A stretch of 64,000 nt of DNA, from NCBI GenBank assembly GCA_017550425.1, contig JAFZPG010000014.1:1-64000 (forward strand), given 5' to 3'. A program made the translations under genes and the position numbers. Each line of letters starts with the position of its first letter. Position 1 is the first letter of the stretch. Source of the stretch: Lachnospiraceae bacterium. Its GTDB lineage: Bacteria > Bacillota > Clostridia > Lachnospirales > Lachnospiraceae. The notes below the pieces were generated by a model, which saw only the letters and a program-made list of their open reading frames with translations, did not search any database and was not told where the DNA came from. Shown piece by piece: positions 43,798-53,443 of the stretch.

Positions 43798-45273
43798 TCA
43801 TTTTCCGAGAAGTTCTTCCGGCTTGGCTTCCATGATCGGCGCGAAACGCAGGCGAACGGTCGGAAGTTTCGGAAGGACGGTATAGTAGTTGGTCTGCCAG
43901 TCACAGCCCTGGGACGGATCGTTCTCGCCGTTTGCGGGAGGAGCGAAGATATTCAGGCGCAGTTCGCACGCTTCGGTCAGCGGATTCTCGAAGAAGGCGG
44001 GCATCAGGTCAATGCATTTCGTACCGGGTGCTTTGTAGAACCAACGTCCGTGAATCTCCATCATCAGGTTGAGCGGAGCCAGTTCCTCATCAAAATAAAC
44101 TTCGGCGAAGTGAGGATGAGCCGAAAACATGAGAGGAACGGAGACACCGTCGGAGTCCTCCGAACCGCCCCAGCGAAGCTTCGCGGGGAAACTTACTTCG
44201 TTTTGAACCTCAAGCGAAGGAGAGAAGAAAGCATCCGAAATGATGTCTTTATAGGCAGACAGGATCGGCTGTTCGATACCAACAGAAGCGTTATTCGGAT
44301 CAGAGGTCTCCAGACCTAACCGGCCGTCATCGCGGAACTGATAGAAGGTAAAGCCCGAAAACCAGCGGACCGGATCGCGCTTGATGCATTCGCAGAAGTT
44401 GCGGATCATGTCGACCTGGTCATAGGGACCGGTCACATCACCGTCGGCATTGCATTCGCTCATGACCATGGGCTTTTCTTTACCGCCGCAGAGAAACTTG
44501 AAACGCTCATAACTCCGGCGCGTCATGTCATAGGTTACCGAGGCACTCTCGCGTTTATGGGACTTACCGCCGGGTTCGGCGATGTCGTAAGGCCAGCCCC
44601 AGTGCAGCGCCATATATTTGTCAACGGACCAGATATCGGTCACGCGAACAGCCTCCGCAAATTCTTTTTCCATCACGATCTCTTCACTCTTCGGATCTTC
44701 AACACCTCCGATGCAGAGGATGGTGGATACGTTGGGAGCATATTGCTTGATGATCTTATGAAAACGCACGTAAAAATCGGCCACTTCCTGATAGGTACAG
44801 CGACGGTTGAAAGAGAACCAGTTTCCGGTCGCTTCATGATTGATCCGCAGGAAGATTCGGCCGAAAGTCGTCAGATCCTTCGCGATCGCTATCAAATGCT
44901 CGTCGTTGACGTGCGGATCGATGGTCAATGTAAGCAGGACATCCTGACCGTGACGGCGGATGTCGCGCATATAGGTAAAAGGCTCATCATCTTTATCACC
45001 GATGAGACCGCCTTTATAGGTAAAATAGTCATCGTAGGGATAATCCCACGCAAAGGAGACCGAAGGGTTCGCATGGACTACGCTGGCTCTTCCGGGAAAA
45101 CCTTCATCCAGAGGATAGTAGCAGTACATCAGATTTACTGCGCGGTGCGGACGACCGAGTTTCTGCAGGATATAATCCTGGTTGACATAAGGACCGCGTT
45201 CGCTTCCGTCACCGAGATCGACGGCACAGGATGCAGGACCTAAATGGATTTGGTTTGCTTTGTAGGATTCCAT
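43798..45273 (-). CDS. Putative GH26-like TIM-barrel glycoside hydrolase
   Basis: 491 aa. NHEATGNWFSF and the preceding hydrophobic strand match the acid/base Glu region of GH26 mannanases (HE.NG.WFWW type), and MVMSECNADG could supply the nucleophile Glu. A beta-rich C-terminal domain of about 130 residues follows. Family assignment is by motif only; it might be a related clan GH-A enzyme. No signal peptide is seen, so action may be cytosolic. ATG 45273 is preceded by GGGGAGG; the frame extends to 45318 but that part is leader. Confidence 0.55.
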   Translation of the reverse strand: MESYKANQIHLGPASCAVDLGDGSERGPYVNQDYILQKLGRPHRAVNLMYCYYPLDEGFPGRASVVHANPSVSFAWDYPYDDYFTYKGGLIGDKDDEPFTYMRDIRRHGQDVLLTLTIDPHVNDEHLIAIAKDLTTFGRIFLRINHEATGNWFSFNRRCTYQEVADFYVRFHKIIKQYAPNVSTILCIGGVEDPKSEEIVMEKEFAEAVRVTDIWSVDKYMALHWGWPYDIAEPGGKSHKRESASVTYDMTRRSYERFKFLCGGKEKPMVMSECNADGDVTGPYDQVDMIRNFCECIKRDPVRWFSGFTFYQFRDDGRLGLETSDPNNASVGIEQPILSAYKDIISDAFFSPSLEVQNEVSFPAKLRWGGSEDSDGVSVPLMFSAHPHFAEVYFDEELAPLNLMMEIHGRWFYKAPGTKCIDLMPAFFENPLTEACELRLNIFAPPANGENDPSQGCDWQTNYYTVLPKLPTVRLRFAPIMEAKPEELLGK

Positions 45274-45281
45274 GAGAAAAA

Positions 45282-45343
45282 CCTCCCCGATACGAGATCG
45301 ACCGGATATTCCGATCATTGACCTCAGTATAGCATCGGGGAGG
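45282..45343. repeat. Inverted 12-bp motif pair around the promoter
   Basis: CCTCCCCGATAC (45282-45293) and GCATCGGGGAGG (45332-45343) are near-perfect inverted copies. One lies between the -35 and -10 boxes, the other over the ribosome-binding site. The first is also the Shine-Dalgarno region, so part of the match may be functional constraint. Confidence 0.5.
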
Positions 45344-45354
45344 TATGCGGTAAA
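45326..45354 (-). promoter_or_regulatory. Promoter of the GH26-like gene
   Basis: Minus strand: TTTACC (45354-45349), 17-bp spacer, TATACT (45331-45326). Confidence 0.7.
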
Positions 45355-45372
45355 TGTATTTTATGAGTGTGT

Positions 45373-46449
45373 TTATGTGTTTATCGATGTTTGATCTTCC
45401 TTTGCGGTTTGCTTTGTAAACTTCTCGGAAAACCATTTCCGGAGGTTTTTCACGATGACATCGGTACCATTTTGGGTGATCACCGCGATCAGGAAGGTGA
45501 TCACGAAACCGAATACCATGAAGAATGCATATTTAAGGAAGGAGAGATCCTGACTTGCATGGGGTTGAAGCATTTGCTGTTGAATCACGTGATGGAAGAG
45601 ATACATGGCAAATGAGTATTTCGAGATCGTGTTGATCAAAAAGGCGATCGGGTGAAAACGCTGCTTTGTATCTTCTTTCGGAGCAGGAACCAGAGAGCAG
45701 AGTTTGTACAGACTAAAGAACAGACCGATCGTTGCGATCAGATTGCCATGCATGACACAGCCCGGATATTCTACGAAAGTAAGAACGATAAAAACTACAC
45801 CGCCCAGGCAAGCTGCGACGGCATTTACCTTTTTGACATACATCGCAAAATAAATGCCGAGTACGAACTCGGGCAGGCGCACGAGGACGGAACAGCCCTG
45901 ATCAAACGGAAACGGATAGAAAGGGATAAACAGAGCGTAGAATACGAGAAGACAAGCACCGAAGATCAGGGGAGCCTTTTTGATCGCATAATACAATAAG
46001 GGAAATATCAGGTAATAGATCAGGATCACGCCTAAATACCATTCGCCGACACGGTAACTGGTCGTTACCCCACGCATGGACAGGAAACCGTCCATTCCGA
46101 TCACACTCCATATCATATTTCTGGAAAGAAGATGGCCGGAGGGCACATCAAACCAAAGATATACGATGAAATAGGCTGCGTAGAACAGAGGAAAAATCGA
46201 GAAAAAACGCTTCTTATAAAACTCGGATAGCTTTTTGCCGGATCGTTCAAAGCTGTTGACCAGTACGTAGCCTGAGAGGATCAAAAACAGGCCGACACCG
46301 ATCAGACCGAGGGTCTGACTGCGGGTCTTTATGATCAGTTTAAAAGATGTATGGATGGAAAAACTTTCGACCATCAGATTGAAGTGGAACAGAAAGATCA
46401 TCAGAAAGGCCAGAGTCCGGATGATATCCAGTTCGTAACGACGCTTCAT
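45373..46449 (-). CDS. Membrane-bound acyltransferase family 3 protein
   Basis: 358 aa with about ten hydrophobic segments. It begins with the acyltransferase-3 signature (RRYELDIIRTLAFLMIFLFHF), then LIGVGLFLILSGYVL, and ends in a charged tail. Such enzymes transfer acyl groups to surface sugars or lipids (OafA/YrhL type). The gene has its own promoter. It lies upstream of the GH26-like gene on the same strand but with a separate promoter between them. Confidence 0.87.
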   Translation of the reverse strand: MKRRYELDIIRTLAFLMIFLFHFNLMVESFSIHTSFKLIIKTRSQTLGLIGVGLFLILSGYVLVNSFERSGKKLSEFYKKRFFSIFPLFYAAYFIVYLWFDVPSGHLLSRNMIWSVIGMDGFLSMRGVTTSYRVGEWYLGVILIYYLIFPLLYYAIKKAPLIFGACLLVFYALFIPFYPFPFDQGCSVLVRLPEFVLGIYFAMYVKKVNAVAACLGGVVFIVLTFVEYPGCVMHGNLIATIGLFFSLYKLCSLVPAPKEDTKQRFHPIAFLINTISKYSFAMYLFHHVIQQQMLQPHASQDLSFLKYAFFMVFGFVITFLIAVITQNGTDVIVKNLRKWFSEKFTKQTAKEDQTSINT

Positions 46450-46490
46450 GTTAACCTCCGTAATGCGGTAATTATGGTTGGATCCCCTTC

Positions 46491-46519
46491 ATTTTACCAT
46501 TCTGTGTGTGGGCTTGCAA
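46491..46519 (-). promoter_or_regulatory. Promoter of the acyltransferase gene
   Basis: Minus strand: TTGCAA (46519-46514), 17-bp spacer, TAAAAT (46496-46491). Confidence 0.75.
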
Positions 46520-46576
46520 GTCTTTTCCGAGCAGGGAATAGGGCGGCAATTTGTCGATTTTTTTGAGAAAACCGTA

Positions 46577-46605
46577 TTGAAGTTCAAAAGCGGTTGTGAT
46601 ATGAT
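46577..46605 (+). promoter_or_regulatory. Promoter of mscL
   Basis: TTGAAG (46577-46582), 17-bp spacer, TATGAT (46600-46605). Confidence 0.7.
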
Positions 46606-46660
46606 GAAACTATCAAACAAATTCATGCTTTTATTACAAAGCAGAAAGGTCAGGTGGAAA

Positions 46661-47062
46661 ATGATAAAAGAATTTAAGGAGTTTATTTCCAAGGGTAATG
46701 TCATGGACATGGCTGTCGGCATCATTATCGGCGGAGCATTTACCGCGATCGTAAACGCACTGGTTGCAAATATCCTGATGCCGTTGATCGGCCTCATCGC
46801 AGGCGGCAGCGCAGTTTCGGATCTTTCCTTCTCAATCAAAGATACCGTATTCAACTACGGAGCGCTGATCCAGGCGATCATCGACTTCATCCTTATTGCA
46901 TTTGTATTGTTCTTGATCATCAAGGCGATGAACAAGATGCGTAAGAAGAAGGAAGAGAGCCCGGCTACAACGAAGAAGTGCCCGTACTGCATCACCGATA
47001 TTGCGATCGAAGCAACTCGTTGCCCGAATTGTACTTCCGAGTTACCCGCAAAGGCAGAATAA
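46661..47062 (+). CDS. mscL: Large-conductance mechanosensitive channel with C-terminal zinc ribbon
   Basis: 133 aa. The N-terminal amphipathic helix and TM1 (FKEFISKGNVMDMAVG, IIGGAFTAIV) and TM2 are typical MscL. After the usual MRKKKEE tail comes an extra piece with two CxxC pairs (CPYC and CPNC, about 107-125), a small zinc-ribbon-like tail. MscL opens under membrane tension to release osmolytes. AGGTGG precedes ATG 46661; the frame extends upstream but without MscL features. Confidence 0.93.
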   Translation: MIKEFKEFISKGNVMDMAVGIIIGGAFTAIVNALVANILMPLIGLIAGGSAVSDLSFSIKDTVFNYGALIQAIIDFILIAFVLFLIIKAMNKMRKKKEESPATTKKCPYCITDIAIEATRCPNCTSELPAKAE

Positions 47063-47092
47063 AACCGATCACGGATCGAACATTATAATGAA

Positions 47093-47137
47093 ACAGGTGG
47101 CATACGTGTAGTAACGTGTGCCACCTGTTACGTTTTT
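47093..47137 (+). terminator. Terminator after mscL
   Basis: 15-bp stem (47093-47107 with 47114-47128, one wobble), then TACG and five T. Confidence 0.9.
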
Positions 47138-47158
47138 ATTACAATTGTTAACATCAGG

Positions 47159-47187
47159 TTGAAATTTTGGCGGCCAGGTGCTAGAAT
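47159..47187 (+). promoter_or_regulatory. Promoter of purL
   Basis: TTGAAA (47159-47164), 17-bp spacer, TAGAAT (47182-47187). No purine riboswitch fits in the roughly 55-nt leader. Confidence 0.75.
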
Positions 47188-47249
47188 GGTTTAGGAGTGC
47201 GGCTTTTAAGACGCATTTCTTGAAATGCATATAAACCGGAGGTTTGTTC

Positions 47250-50200
47250 ATGAGTGTAAAAAGAGTTTATGCCGAGAAAAAAACACCTTTTGCCGTTGCG
47301 GCGAAAGAACTGCAGGAGGAGATCGGAAGTTATCTGAACATCGGCGGCGTTACGTCCGTCCGTGTTCTGATCTGCTATGATATCGAGAATCTTTCGGACG
47401 AAGTGTATAAAAAAGCGCTGACGACCGTCTTCTCCGAGGCTCCGGTAGATACATATTACGAAGAGACGTTCCCGCACAACGACGATGACCGTATCTTCAC
47501 GGTCCAGTCGCTTCCCGGTCAGTTCGACCAGCGCGCCGACTCCGCAGAGCAGTGTGTAAAGCTGTTGAAGGAAGACGAGGAACCGATCATTCATTCCGCG
47601 ACTACGTATGTGATCTCCGGTAAGATCACCGACGAAGAGTTTGATAAGATCAAACATCACTGCATTAACCCCGTGGACTCGAAAGAGATCCCGCTCGAGA
47701 AACCGCAGACTTTGATCACGAAGTTTGACGATCCCGCAGATGTCATTATCTTTGACGGTTTCTGCTCCATGAACGATACAGATCTGAATGCTCTGTACAG
47801 TTCTTTGGGCCTGGCGATGACCTTTAAGGATTTCAAGCATATTCAGAATTACTTCCGGAACGAAGAGAAGCGCGATCCGTCCATGACGGAGATCCGCGTT
47901 TTGGATACGTATTGGTCGGATCATTGCCGCCATACGACTTTTAATACCGAACTTAAGAATGTTACCTTCCTGGACGGCGATTACAAAAAGCCGATGCAGG
48001 AAACGTATGAGCGTTACGTTAAGGATCACAAAGAGATCTTTGCGGGACGCAATGATAAATTTGTCTGCCTGATGGATCTGGCTCTCATGGCGATGCGTCG
48101 CCTGAAAAAAGAGGGCAAACTGAACGATCAGGAAGAGAGCGACGAGATCAATGCATGTTCGATCGTAGTTCCGGTCACGATCGACGGAAAGACGGAAGAG
48201 TGGCTCGTCAACTTTAAGAACGAAACACACAACCATCCGACCGAGATCGAGCCGTTCGGTGGCGCTGCGACCTGTCTGGGCGGCGCGATCCGCGACCCGC
48301 TGTCGGGACGTACCTATGTATATCAGGCCATGCGTATCACCGGCGCGGCCGATCCTACAAAGCCTCTGGATCAGACGCTGAAGGGAAAACTTCCGCAGAA
48401 AAAACTGGTCCGCGGTGCAGCCCATGGTTACAGCTCGTACGGAAACCAGATCGGTCTGGCTACCGGTTATGTTAAAGAGATCTATCATCCGAATTACGTT
48501 GCAAAACGTATGGAGATCGGTGCCGTTATGGGCGCTGCGCCCAGAAGCGCGGTCGTTCGTCTGACTTCCGATCCGGGTGACATCCTTGTCCTTTTGGGCG
48601 GCCGTACCGGCCGTGACGGCTGCGGCGGTGCAACCGGTTCTTCGAAGGCTCACAACGAGGCATCTATCGATACCTGCGGTGCAGAAGTTCAGAAGGGTAA
48701 TGCACCTACCGAGCGTAAACTGCAGAGATTGTTCCGTCGTCCGGAAGTCAGCCATTTGATCAAAAAGTGTAACGACTTCGGTGCCGGCGGTGTTTCCGTT
48801 GCCATCGGTGAGCTGGCCGACGGACTTTTGATCAACCTGGATCGCGTACCGAAGAAATATGCCGGCCTGGATGGGACCGAGATCGCCATCTCCGAATCCC
48901 AGGAGCGTATGGCGGTCGTTGTGGATCCGAAGGATCTGGATGCCTTCCTTGCATACGCTGCAGAAGAAAACCTTGAGGCCACGACCGTTGCTACCGTAAC
49001 GAAGGAGCCCCGTCTTGTGATGCAGTGGAGAGGCAAGACCATCGTCGATCTGTCCCGCGCTTTTCTGGATACCAACGGCGCACATCAGGAAGCTGACGTT
49101 GTCGTTTCCGTGCCTTCCGCAGCGGATACGTTCTTTACCGACGTTCCGGTAACCGATGTGGAAGAGAAGTGGACGTCCATGCTTTCTGACCTGAACGTGT
49201 GCTCACAGAAGGGGCTGGTTGAGATGTTCGACGGTTCCATCGGTGCCGGCAGCGTATTCATGCCTTACGGCGGTAAGTATCAGCTGACAGAAACCCAGGC
49301 CATGGTTGCTAAACTGCCTGTTCTTCAGGGTAAGACCGACACTGTTACCATGATGGCTTATGGTTTCGATCCGTACCTTTCTTCCTGGAGCCCGTACCAC
49401 GGCGCCATCTATGCAGTCGTGGACTCGATCGCGAAGATCGTTGCGAACGGCGGCGATTATTCGAAGATCCGCATGACCTATCAGGAATACTTCCGTCGCA
49501 TGACCGAAGATCCGAAGGGCTGGGGAGAGCCTTTCTCCGCGCTCCTCGGCGCATACGATGCACAGCTGGGCTTCGGCCTTCCGTCCATCGGCGGTAAGGA
49601 CTCCATGTCCGGTACGTTTAACGATATCTCGGTTCCTCCGACATTGGTATCCTTCGCGGTCGATGTGGCTTCCGATACGACGATCATTTCCCCTGAATTC
49701 AAGAAGGCGGGGCATAAACTGATTGCTGTTCATATCCATAAGAACGAATACGATCTTCCGGATTACGAGCAGATCAAAACGACGTATTCCGAAGTATTCA
49801 ATGCGATAAAGAATAAAGTCGTCGTTTCTGCATATGCTCTGGGTGCAAATGGTTACGCGGAAGCAGTCAGCAAGATGGGCTTCGGTAACAAACTGGGTGC
49901 CGAGCTGTTTGCACGCGTTATCCCGTCGAATCGTCTGTTTGCGCCGGCTTACGGTGATCTGATCCTGGAAGTTGCGGACGATCTTTCCTATGCAACTTAT
50001 CTTGAGAACTGTGATTATGACGTTATCGGCGAAGTAATCGAAAAGCCCGCATTCATCTACGGTGATGCATGCATTTCCATGCAAGAGGCTTTGTCTTGCT
50101 GGAAGGCTCCTCTGGAGAAGGTATTCCCGACCCGTGCCACTAAGAAGTATGATGCGGTCGCTTCGGACCTGTATAAGGCTCCGTCGATCTACGTTTGCAA

Positions 50201-51011
50201 GAATAAAGTCGCTAAGCCTACCGTATTCATTCCGGCATTCCCCGGAACGAACTGCGAGTACGACAGCATGAAGGCTTTCGAGCGTGCCGGCGCCAATGTA
50301 AATATCAAAGTTCTGCGCAACCTGACTGCGGAAGATATCCGTGATTCGGTCGATGTATATGAGAAAGCGATCAAAGAGGCTCAGATCGTTATGTTCCCCG
50401 GAGGTTTCTCCGCAGGTGACGAACCGGAAGGCTCCGCGAAGTTCTTCGCGACCGCTTTCCGTAACGAGAAACTGAAAGAAGCGATCCTGGATCTCATCAA
50501 TAACCGCGATGGTCTGATGCTCGGTATCTGTAACGGTTTCCAGGCATTGATCAAGCTCGGCTTAGTTCCTTACGGAACGATCGCTGTTCAGAAAGAAGAC
50601 TCGCCGACACTTACTTACAACACGATCGGCCGTCATATCTCCAAGATGGTCTATACAAAGGTCGTTTCCAATAAGTCCCCTTGGCTCGCTAAGGCACAGT
50701 TGGGCGGCGTTTACTGTAACCCAGCATCTCATGGTGAAGGTCGCTTTGTAGCGAACGAAGAGTGGATCCGCAAACTCTTTGCAAACGGTCAGGTTGCTAC
50801 CCAGTATACCGATCCCGAGGGCAATGCTTCCCTGGATGAAGAGTGGAACGTCAATGGTTCTTACGCATGTATCGAGGGTATTACCAGTGAGGACGGACGC
50901 ATCCTCGGTAAGATGGCACATTCCGAGCGTCGCGGCGATTCGGTTGCCATCAACATTTACGGCGATCAGGACATGAAGATCTTCGAGTCCGGCGTTGAAT
51001 ACTTCCGCTAA
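47250..51011 (+). CDS. purL: Phosphoribosylformylglycinamidine synthase, single-chain
   Basis: 1253 aa, a fused large PurL. Order: N-terminal region, two AIRS-like ATPase halves (YWSDHCRHTTF near residue 225, NFKNETHNHPTEIEPFGGA, and a second half with LPSIGGKDSMSG), then a glutamine amidotransferase domain with PGGFSAGDEPEGSA and LGICNGFQ (Cys1094). It makes FGAM in purine synthesis from FGAR, glutamine and ATP. Many Firmicutes split it into PurS/PurQ/PurL; the fused form is used by Clostridia and proteobacteria. No other pur genes adjoin it. GGAGG is 7 nt before ATG 47250. Confidence 0.97.
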   Translation: MSVKRVYAEKKTPFAVAAKELQEEIGSYLNIGGVTSVRVLICYDIENLSDEVYKKALTTVFSEAPVDTYYEETFPHNDDDRIFTVQSLPGQFDQRADSAEQCVKLLKEDEEPIIHSATTYVISGKITDEEFDKIKHHCINPVDSKEIPLEKPQTLITKFDDPADVIIFDGFCSMNDTDLNALYSSLGLAMTFKDFKHIQNYFRNEEKRDPSMTEIRVLDTYWSDHCRHTTFNTELKNVTFLDGDYKKPMQETYERYVKDHKEIFAGRNDKFVCLMDLALMAMRRLKKEGKLNDQEESDEINACSIVVPVTIDGKTEEWLVNFKNETHNHPTEIEPFGGAATCLGGAIRDPLSGRTYVYQAMRITGAADPTKPLDQTLKGKLPQKKLVRGAAHGYSSYGNQIGLATGYVKEIYHPNYVAKRMEIGAVMGAAPRSAVVRLTSDPGDILVLLGGRTGRDGCGGATGSSKAHNEASIDTCGAEVQKGNAPTERKLQRLFRRPEVSHLIKKCNDFGAGGVSVAIGELADGLLINLDRVPKKYAGLDGTEIAISESQERMAVVVDPKDLDAFLAYAAEENLEATTVATVTKEPRLVMQWRGKTIVDLSRAFLDTNGAHQEADVVVSVPSAADTFFTDVPVTDVEEKWTSMLSDLNVCSQKGLVEMFDGSIGAGSVFMPYGGKYQLTETQAMVAKLPVLQGKTDTVTMMAYGFDPYLSSWSPYHGAIYAVVDSIAKIVANGGDYSKIRMTYQEYFRRMTEDPKGWGEPFSALLGAYDAQLGFGLPSIGGKDSMSGTFNDISVPPTLVSFAVDVASDTTIISPEFKKAGHKLIAVHIHKNEYDLPDYEQIKTTYSEVFNAIKNKVVVSAYALGANGYAEAVSKMGFGNKLGAELFARVIPSNRLFAPAYGDLILEVADDLSYATYLENCDYDVIGEVIEKPAFIYGDACISMQEALSCWKAPLEKVFPTRATKKYDAVASDLYKAPSIYVCKNKVAKPTVFIPAFPGTNCEYDSMKAFERAGANVNIKVLRNLTAEDIRDSVDVYEKAIKEAQIVMFPGGFSAGDEPEGSAKFFATAFRNEKLKEAILDLINNRDGLMLGICNGFQALIKLGLVPYGTIAVQKEDSPTLTYNTIGRHISKMVYTKVVSNKSPWLAKAQLGGVYCNPASHGEGRFVANEEWIRKLFANGQVATQYTDPEGNASLDEEWNVNGSYACIEGITSEDGRILGKMAHSERRGDSVAINIYGDQDMKIFESGVEYFR

Positions 51012-51027
51012 GTTTTTGCGGAATAAA

Positions 51028-51047
51028 GCCGGAGCGTTTCCTCCGGC
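51028..51047 (+). other. GC-rich hairpin after purL
   Basis: GCCGGAG (51028-51034) pairs with CTCCGGC (51041-51047) without a T-run. It could stabilise the purL 3' end or partly terminate. Confidence 0.4.
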
Positions 51048-51074
51048 ATCGTATGACGGATTTGAGGATGAGTA

Positions 51075-51794
51075 ATGGTACGACTTCGTAAATTTATCGA
51101 ACGGTTTATGCCGATCTATGCGGTATTACCGTTGATCTGCTGTTTTGTGTTCAATACACTGATCTATACCGGTACGCGGCTGATCTCCGCAGGTCATAAA
51201 CACTACGATATGACCTTGGGGATGGATAAGGATACCCCGTATCTGCAGTGGACCGTACTGATCTATTTCGGATGCTTCGCTTTTTGGGCACTGAACTATA
51301 TCATCATCGGAAGCATTAGCCGGGAGCATTGTTACCGCTTTTGCGTGGCGGATATGTTGTCCCGTGTTGTCTGCGCAGTGTTTTTTATCTTCGTTCCGAC
51401 CACGAATGTGCGTCCGGAAGTTGTGGGAGAGGGCTTTATCCCCATGGCTATGCGTTTCCTGTACTGGATCGATCCCGCGGATAATCTCTTCCCGTCCATT
51501 CATTGTCTGGTAAGCTGGTTCTGTTATATCGGAATCCGCGGCCAGAAAAAGATCCCGTTACGATACCGGATCTTTTCGTTGATCGCAGCATTTGCCGTAT
51601 TTGTTTCGACACTTACGACAAAACAGCATGTTATTGTTGACGTGATCTCGGGCGTTTTGATCGCAGAGGTCCTGTATCGACTCTCACAGCATTTTAATTG
51701 GTGGGAAAAATACGCGAAAGTTGCCGACCGCGTGACGGAATTTGTTTTCCGCTGCAAGGTAATGGGGGATGAAAGTGAAAGCAAAGATATTTAA
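51075..51794 (+). CDS. PAP2-superfamily membrane phosphatase
   Basis: 239 aa, about six helices. Acid-phosphatase motifs are FPSIHCLVSWF (motif 2 His) and TLTTKQHVIVDVISG (motif 3 His and Asp). Motif 1 is poorly conserved. Such enzymes remove phosphate from lipid phosphates or polyprenyl pyrophosphate. It heads a tightly packed membrane-lipid operon; the next gene overlaps by 26 nt. Confidence 0.8.
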   Translation: MVRLRKFIERFMPIYAVLPLICCFVFNTLIYTGTRLISAGHKHYDMTLGMDKDTPYLQWTVLIYFGCFAFWALNYIIIGSISREHCYRFCVADMLSRVVCAVFFIFVPTTNVRPEVVGEGFIPMAMRFLYWIDPADNLFPSIHCLVSWFCYIGIRGQKKIPLRYRIFSLIAAFAVFVSTLTTKQHVIVDVISGVLIAEVLYRLSQHFNWWEKYAKVADRVTEFVFRCKVMGDESESKDI

Positions 51795-52815
51795 GATCCT
51801 GTTCTTTGTCATTATATTCGCGATCACCGCCTATAGTGTACTTAAGGGAAAGGATCTCGGTTCCATATGGGATGCCATCCTGGGCGTAAAAAAACGATGG
51901 ATCGTTTTGGCATTGCTGCTGACCGTAATGTTTATTTGCAGTGAATCCGTGATCATTTCCTATATGCTTCGTGTGCTTAAATCACCGGTCAAATTATGGA
52001 AATGTATCCTGGTATCCTGGATCGGATTTTTTTACTGCTACATCACGCCTTCCGCCACGGGCGGTCAGCCCATGCAGATGTACTATTTGAAACGCGAAAA
52101 CGTGGATTACAGTGTCAGCATGCCGGTCATCATGGTCGTGACCATCACCTATAAACTGATCCTGGTCCTGATCGGAATACCGCTGATGATCTGGGGCCGT
52201 CCCTATGTTTCGGAACATGTGGGAAGCGCAGCATTTTGGCTGTACCTCGGCGTTTTTCTGAATATCATCTGCGTCGGTTTCATGCTGCTTCTTTTGTTCC
52301 GCATCAACTGGGCCGGCAAGATCCTGTATCTGGGCCTTCGTTTTCTGAAGAAGATCCACCTGATCCGGAATTATGAAGCTGCCGAAGCCAAACTGGTCTC
52401 TTTTATGAAGAGCTATCAAGACACGGCCAATTCCATCGCCGGTCACTGGAAGATGTTGGGCAATGTGATGGTTATGACGGTCTTTCAGCGGTTGTTTTAT
52501 TTCAGCATTTCCTGGTGTGTCTATAAGTCATTCGGACTTTCCGGTACGGGCTTTTGGACCATCATTTTCCTGCAGGCTTTGATCGCGACTGCTGTTGACA
52601 TGTTGCCGTTCCCCGGCGGCATGGGCATCACGGAACATATGTTCGAGTTTGTTTTTGCCGCAGTTTATCCGGCGGCGTTGCTGACCCCGGCGAACCTGCT
52701 GATGCGCGGTGTTACGTTTTATTCCATCGTATTCATCGGTGCGATCGTTTCGGTGGTATCCACCTTTGTTTTTAAGAGAAGAGATCATAGATCACAACAA
52801 GGAGTTTCTACATGA
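51769..52815 (+). CDS. Lysylphosphatidylglycerol synthase-type flippase domain protein
   Basis: 348 aa with about eight helices. It matches the UPF0104/YbhN-like membrane domain found in MprF flippases (VSWIGFFYCYITPSATGGQP, DMLPFPGGMGITEHMF) but has no synthetase domain. It probably moves a lipid across the membrane. It starts inside the end of the PAP2 gene and its stop overlaps the next start in an ATGA arrangement. Confidence 0.82.
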   Translation: MKVKAKIFKILFFVIIFAITAYSVLKGKDLGSIWDAILGVKKRWIVLALLLTVMFICSESVIISYMLRVLKSPVKLWKCILVSWIGFFYCYITPSATGGQPMQMYYLKRENVDYSVSMPVIMVVTITYKLILVLIGIPLMIWGRPYVSEHVGSAAFWLYLGVFLNIICVGFMLLLLFRINWAGKILYLGLRFLKKIHLIRNYEAAEAKLVSFMKSYQDTANSIAGHWKMLGNVMVMTVFQRLFYFSISWCVYKSFGLSGTGFWTIIFLQALIATAVDMLPFPGGMGITEHMFEFVFAAVYPAALLTPANLLMRGVTFYSIVFIGAIVSVVSTFVFKRRDHRSQQGVST

Positions 52816-53432
52816 TAGGCTATTATGATTATACGATCGTCACGACCTTTCTGAGTCTTTTTTCTTCGATGCTCGGCATTTTCCTGACATCGCAGTCCAA
52901 CTATAAATATGCGATCCTCTGCCTGGCATTGTCCGGTTTCTGTGATATGCTCGACGGAAAGATCGCGCGTACCAAAAAGAACCGCAGCGATGAGCAGAAG
53001 AGCTTCGGTATCCAGTTGGATTCTCTTTGTGATATCGTTTGCTTCGGTGTGTTCCCCGCGTATTTCGCTTACCGGAACGGCATGGATGGTATCGTCGGTA
53101 TCGTGATCCTTCTGTTCTATGTAATGAATGGCGTTATCCGTCTTGCTTATTACAATGTGATGGAAGAGAAGCGCCAAAAAGAAACGGAAGGCAATCGCAA
53201 GTTTTATTCGGGTCTGCCGATCACTTCGATCGCTATTGCTTTACCGATCTTTTATTTGGTCGGAAGGCTCTTGGAACATCAGTTTTACGTTCTTTTGATC
53301 CACATCTGCATGACATCGGTCGGCGCTCTGTTCGTAGTGGATTTCAAAGTTAAGAAACCCAACAATGCGCAACTTGCGGTCATCTGCATCGTAGTAGCTA
53401 TGGTCGTATTATCCCTGCTGAAACTGATCTAG
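52812..53432 (+). CDS. pssA: CDP-alcohol phosphatidyltransferase, probable phosphatidylserine synthase
   Basis: 206 aa. The CDP-alcohol transferase motif runs from DMLDGKIAR (about 48) to FGIQLDSLCD (about 72), with the expected DG, AR, G, D and D spacing. About six membrane segments. Because a phosphatidylserine decarboxylase gene follows directly, the substrate is probably serine. ATG overlaps the previous stop. Confidence 0.9.
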   Translation: MIGYYDYTIVTTFLSLFSSMLGIFLTSQSNYKYAILCLALSGFCDMLDGKIARTKKNRSDEQKSFGIQLDSLCDIVCFGVFPAYFAYRNGMDGIVGIVILLFYVMNGVIRLAYYNVMEEKRQKETEGNRKFYSGLPITSIAIALPIFYLVGRLLEHQFYVLLIHICMTSVGALFVVDFKVKKPNNAQLAVICIVVAMVVLSLLKLI

Positions 53433-53443
53433 GAGGAACTGTC

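Noticed and set aside
47181..49085. Open frame of about 630 codons on the minus strand opposite purL
   Set aside because: Shadow of purL; no start signal or family resemblance.
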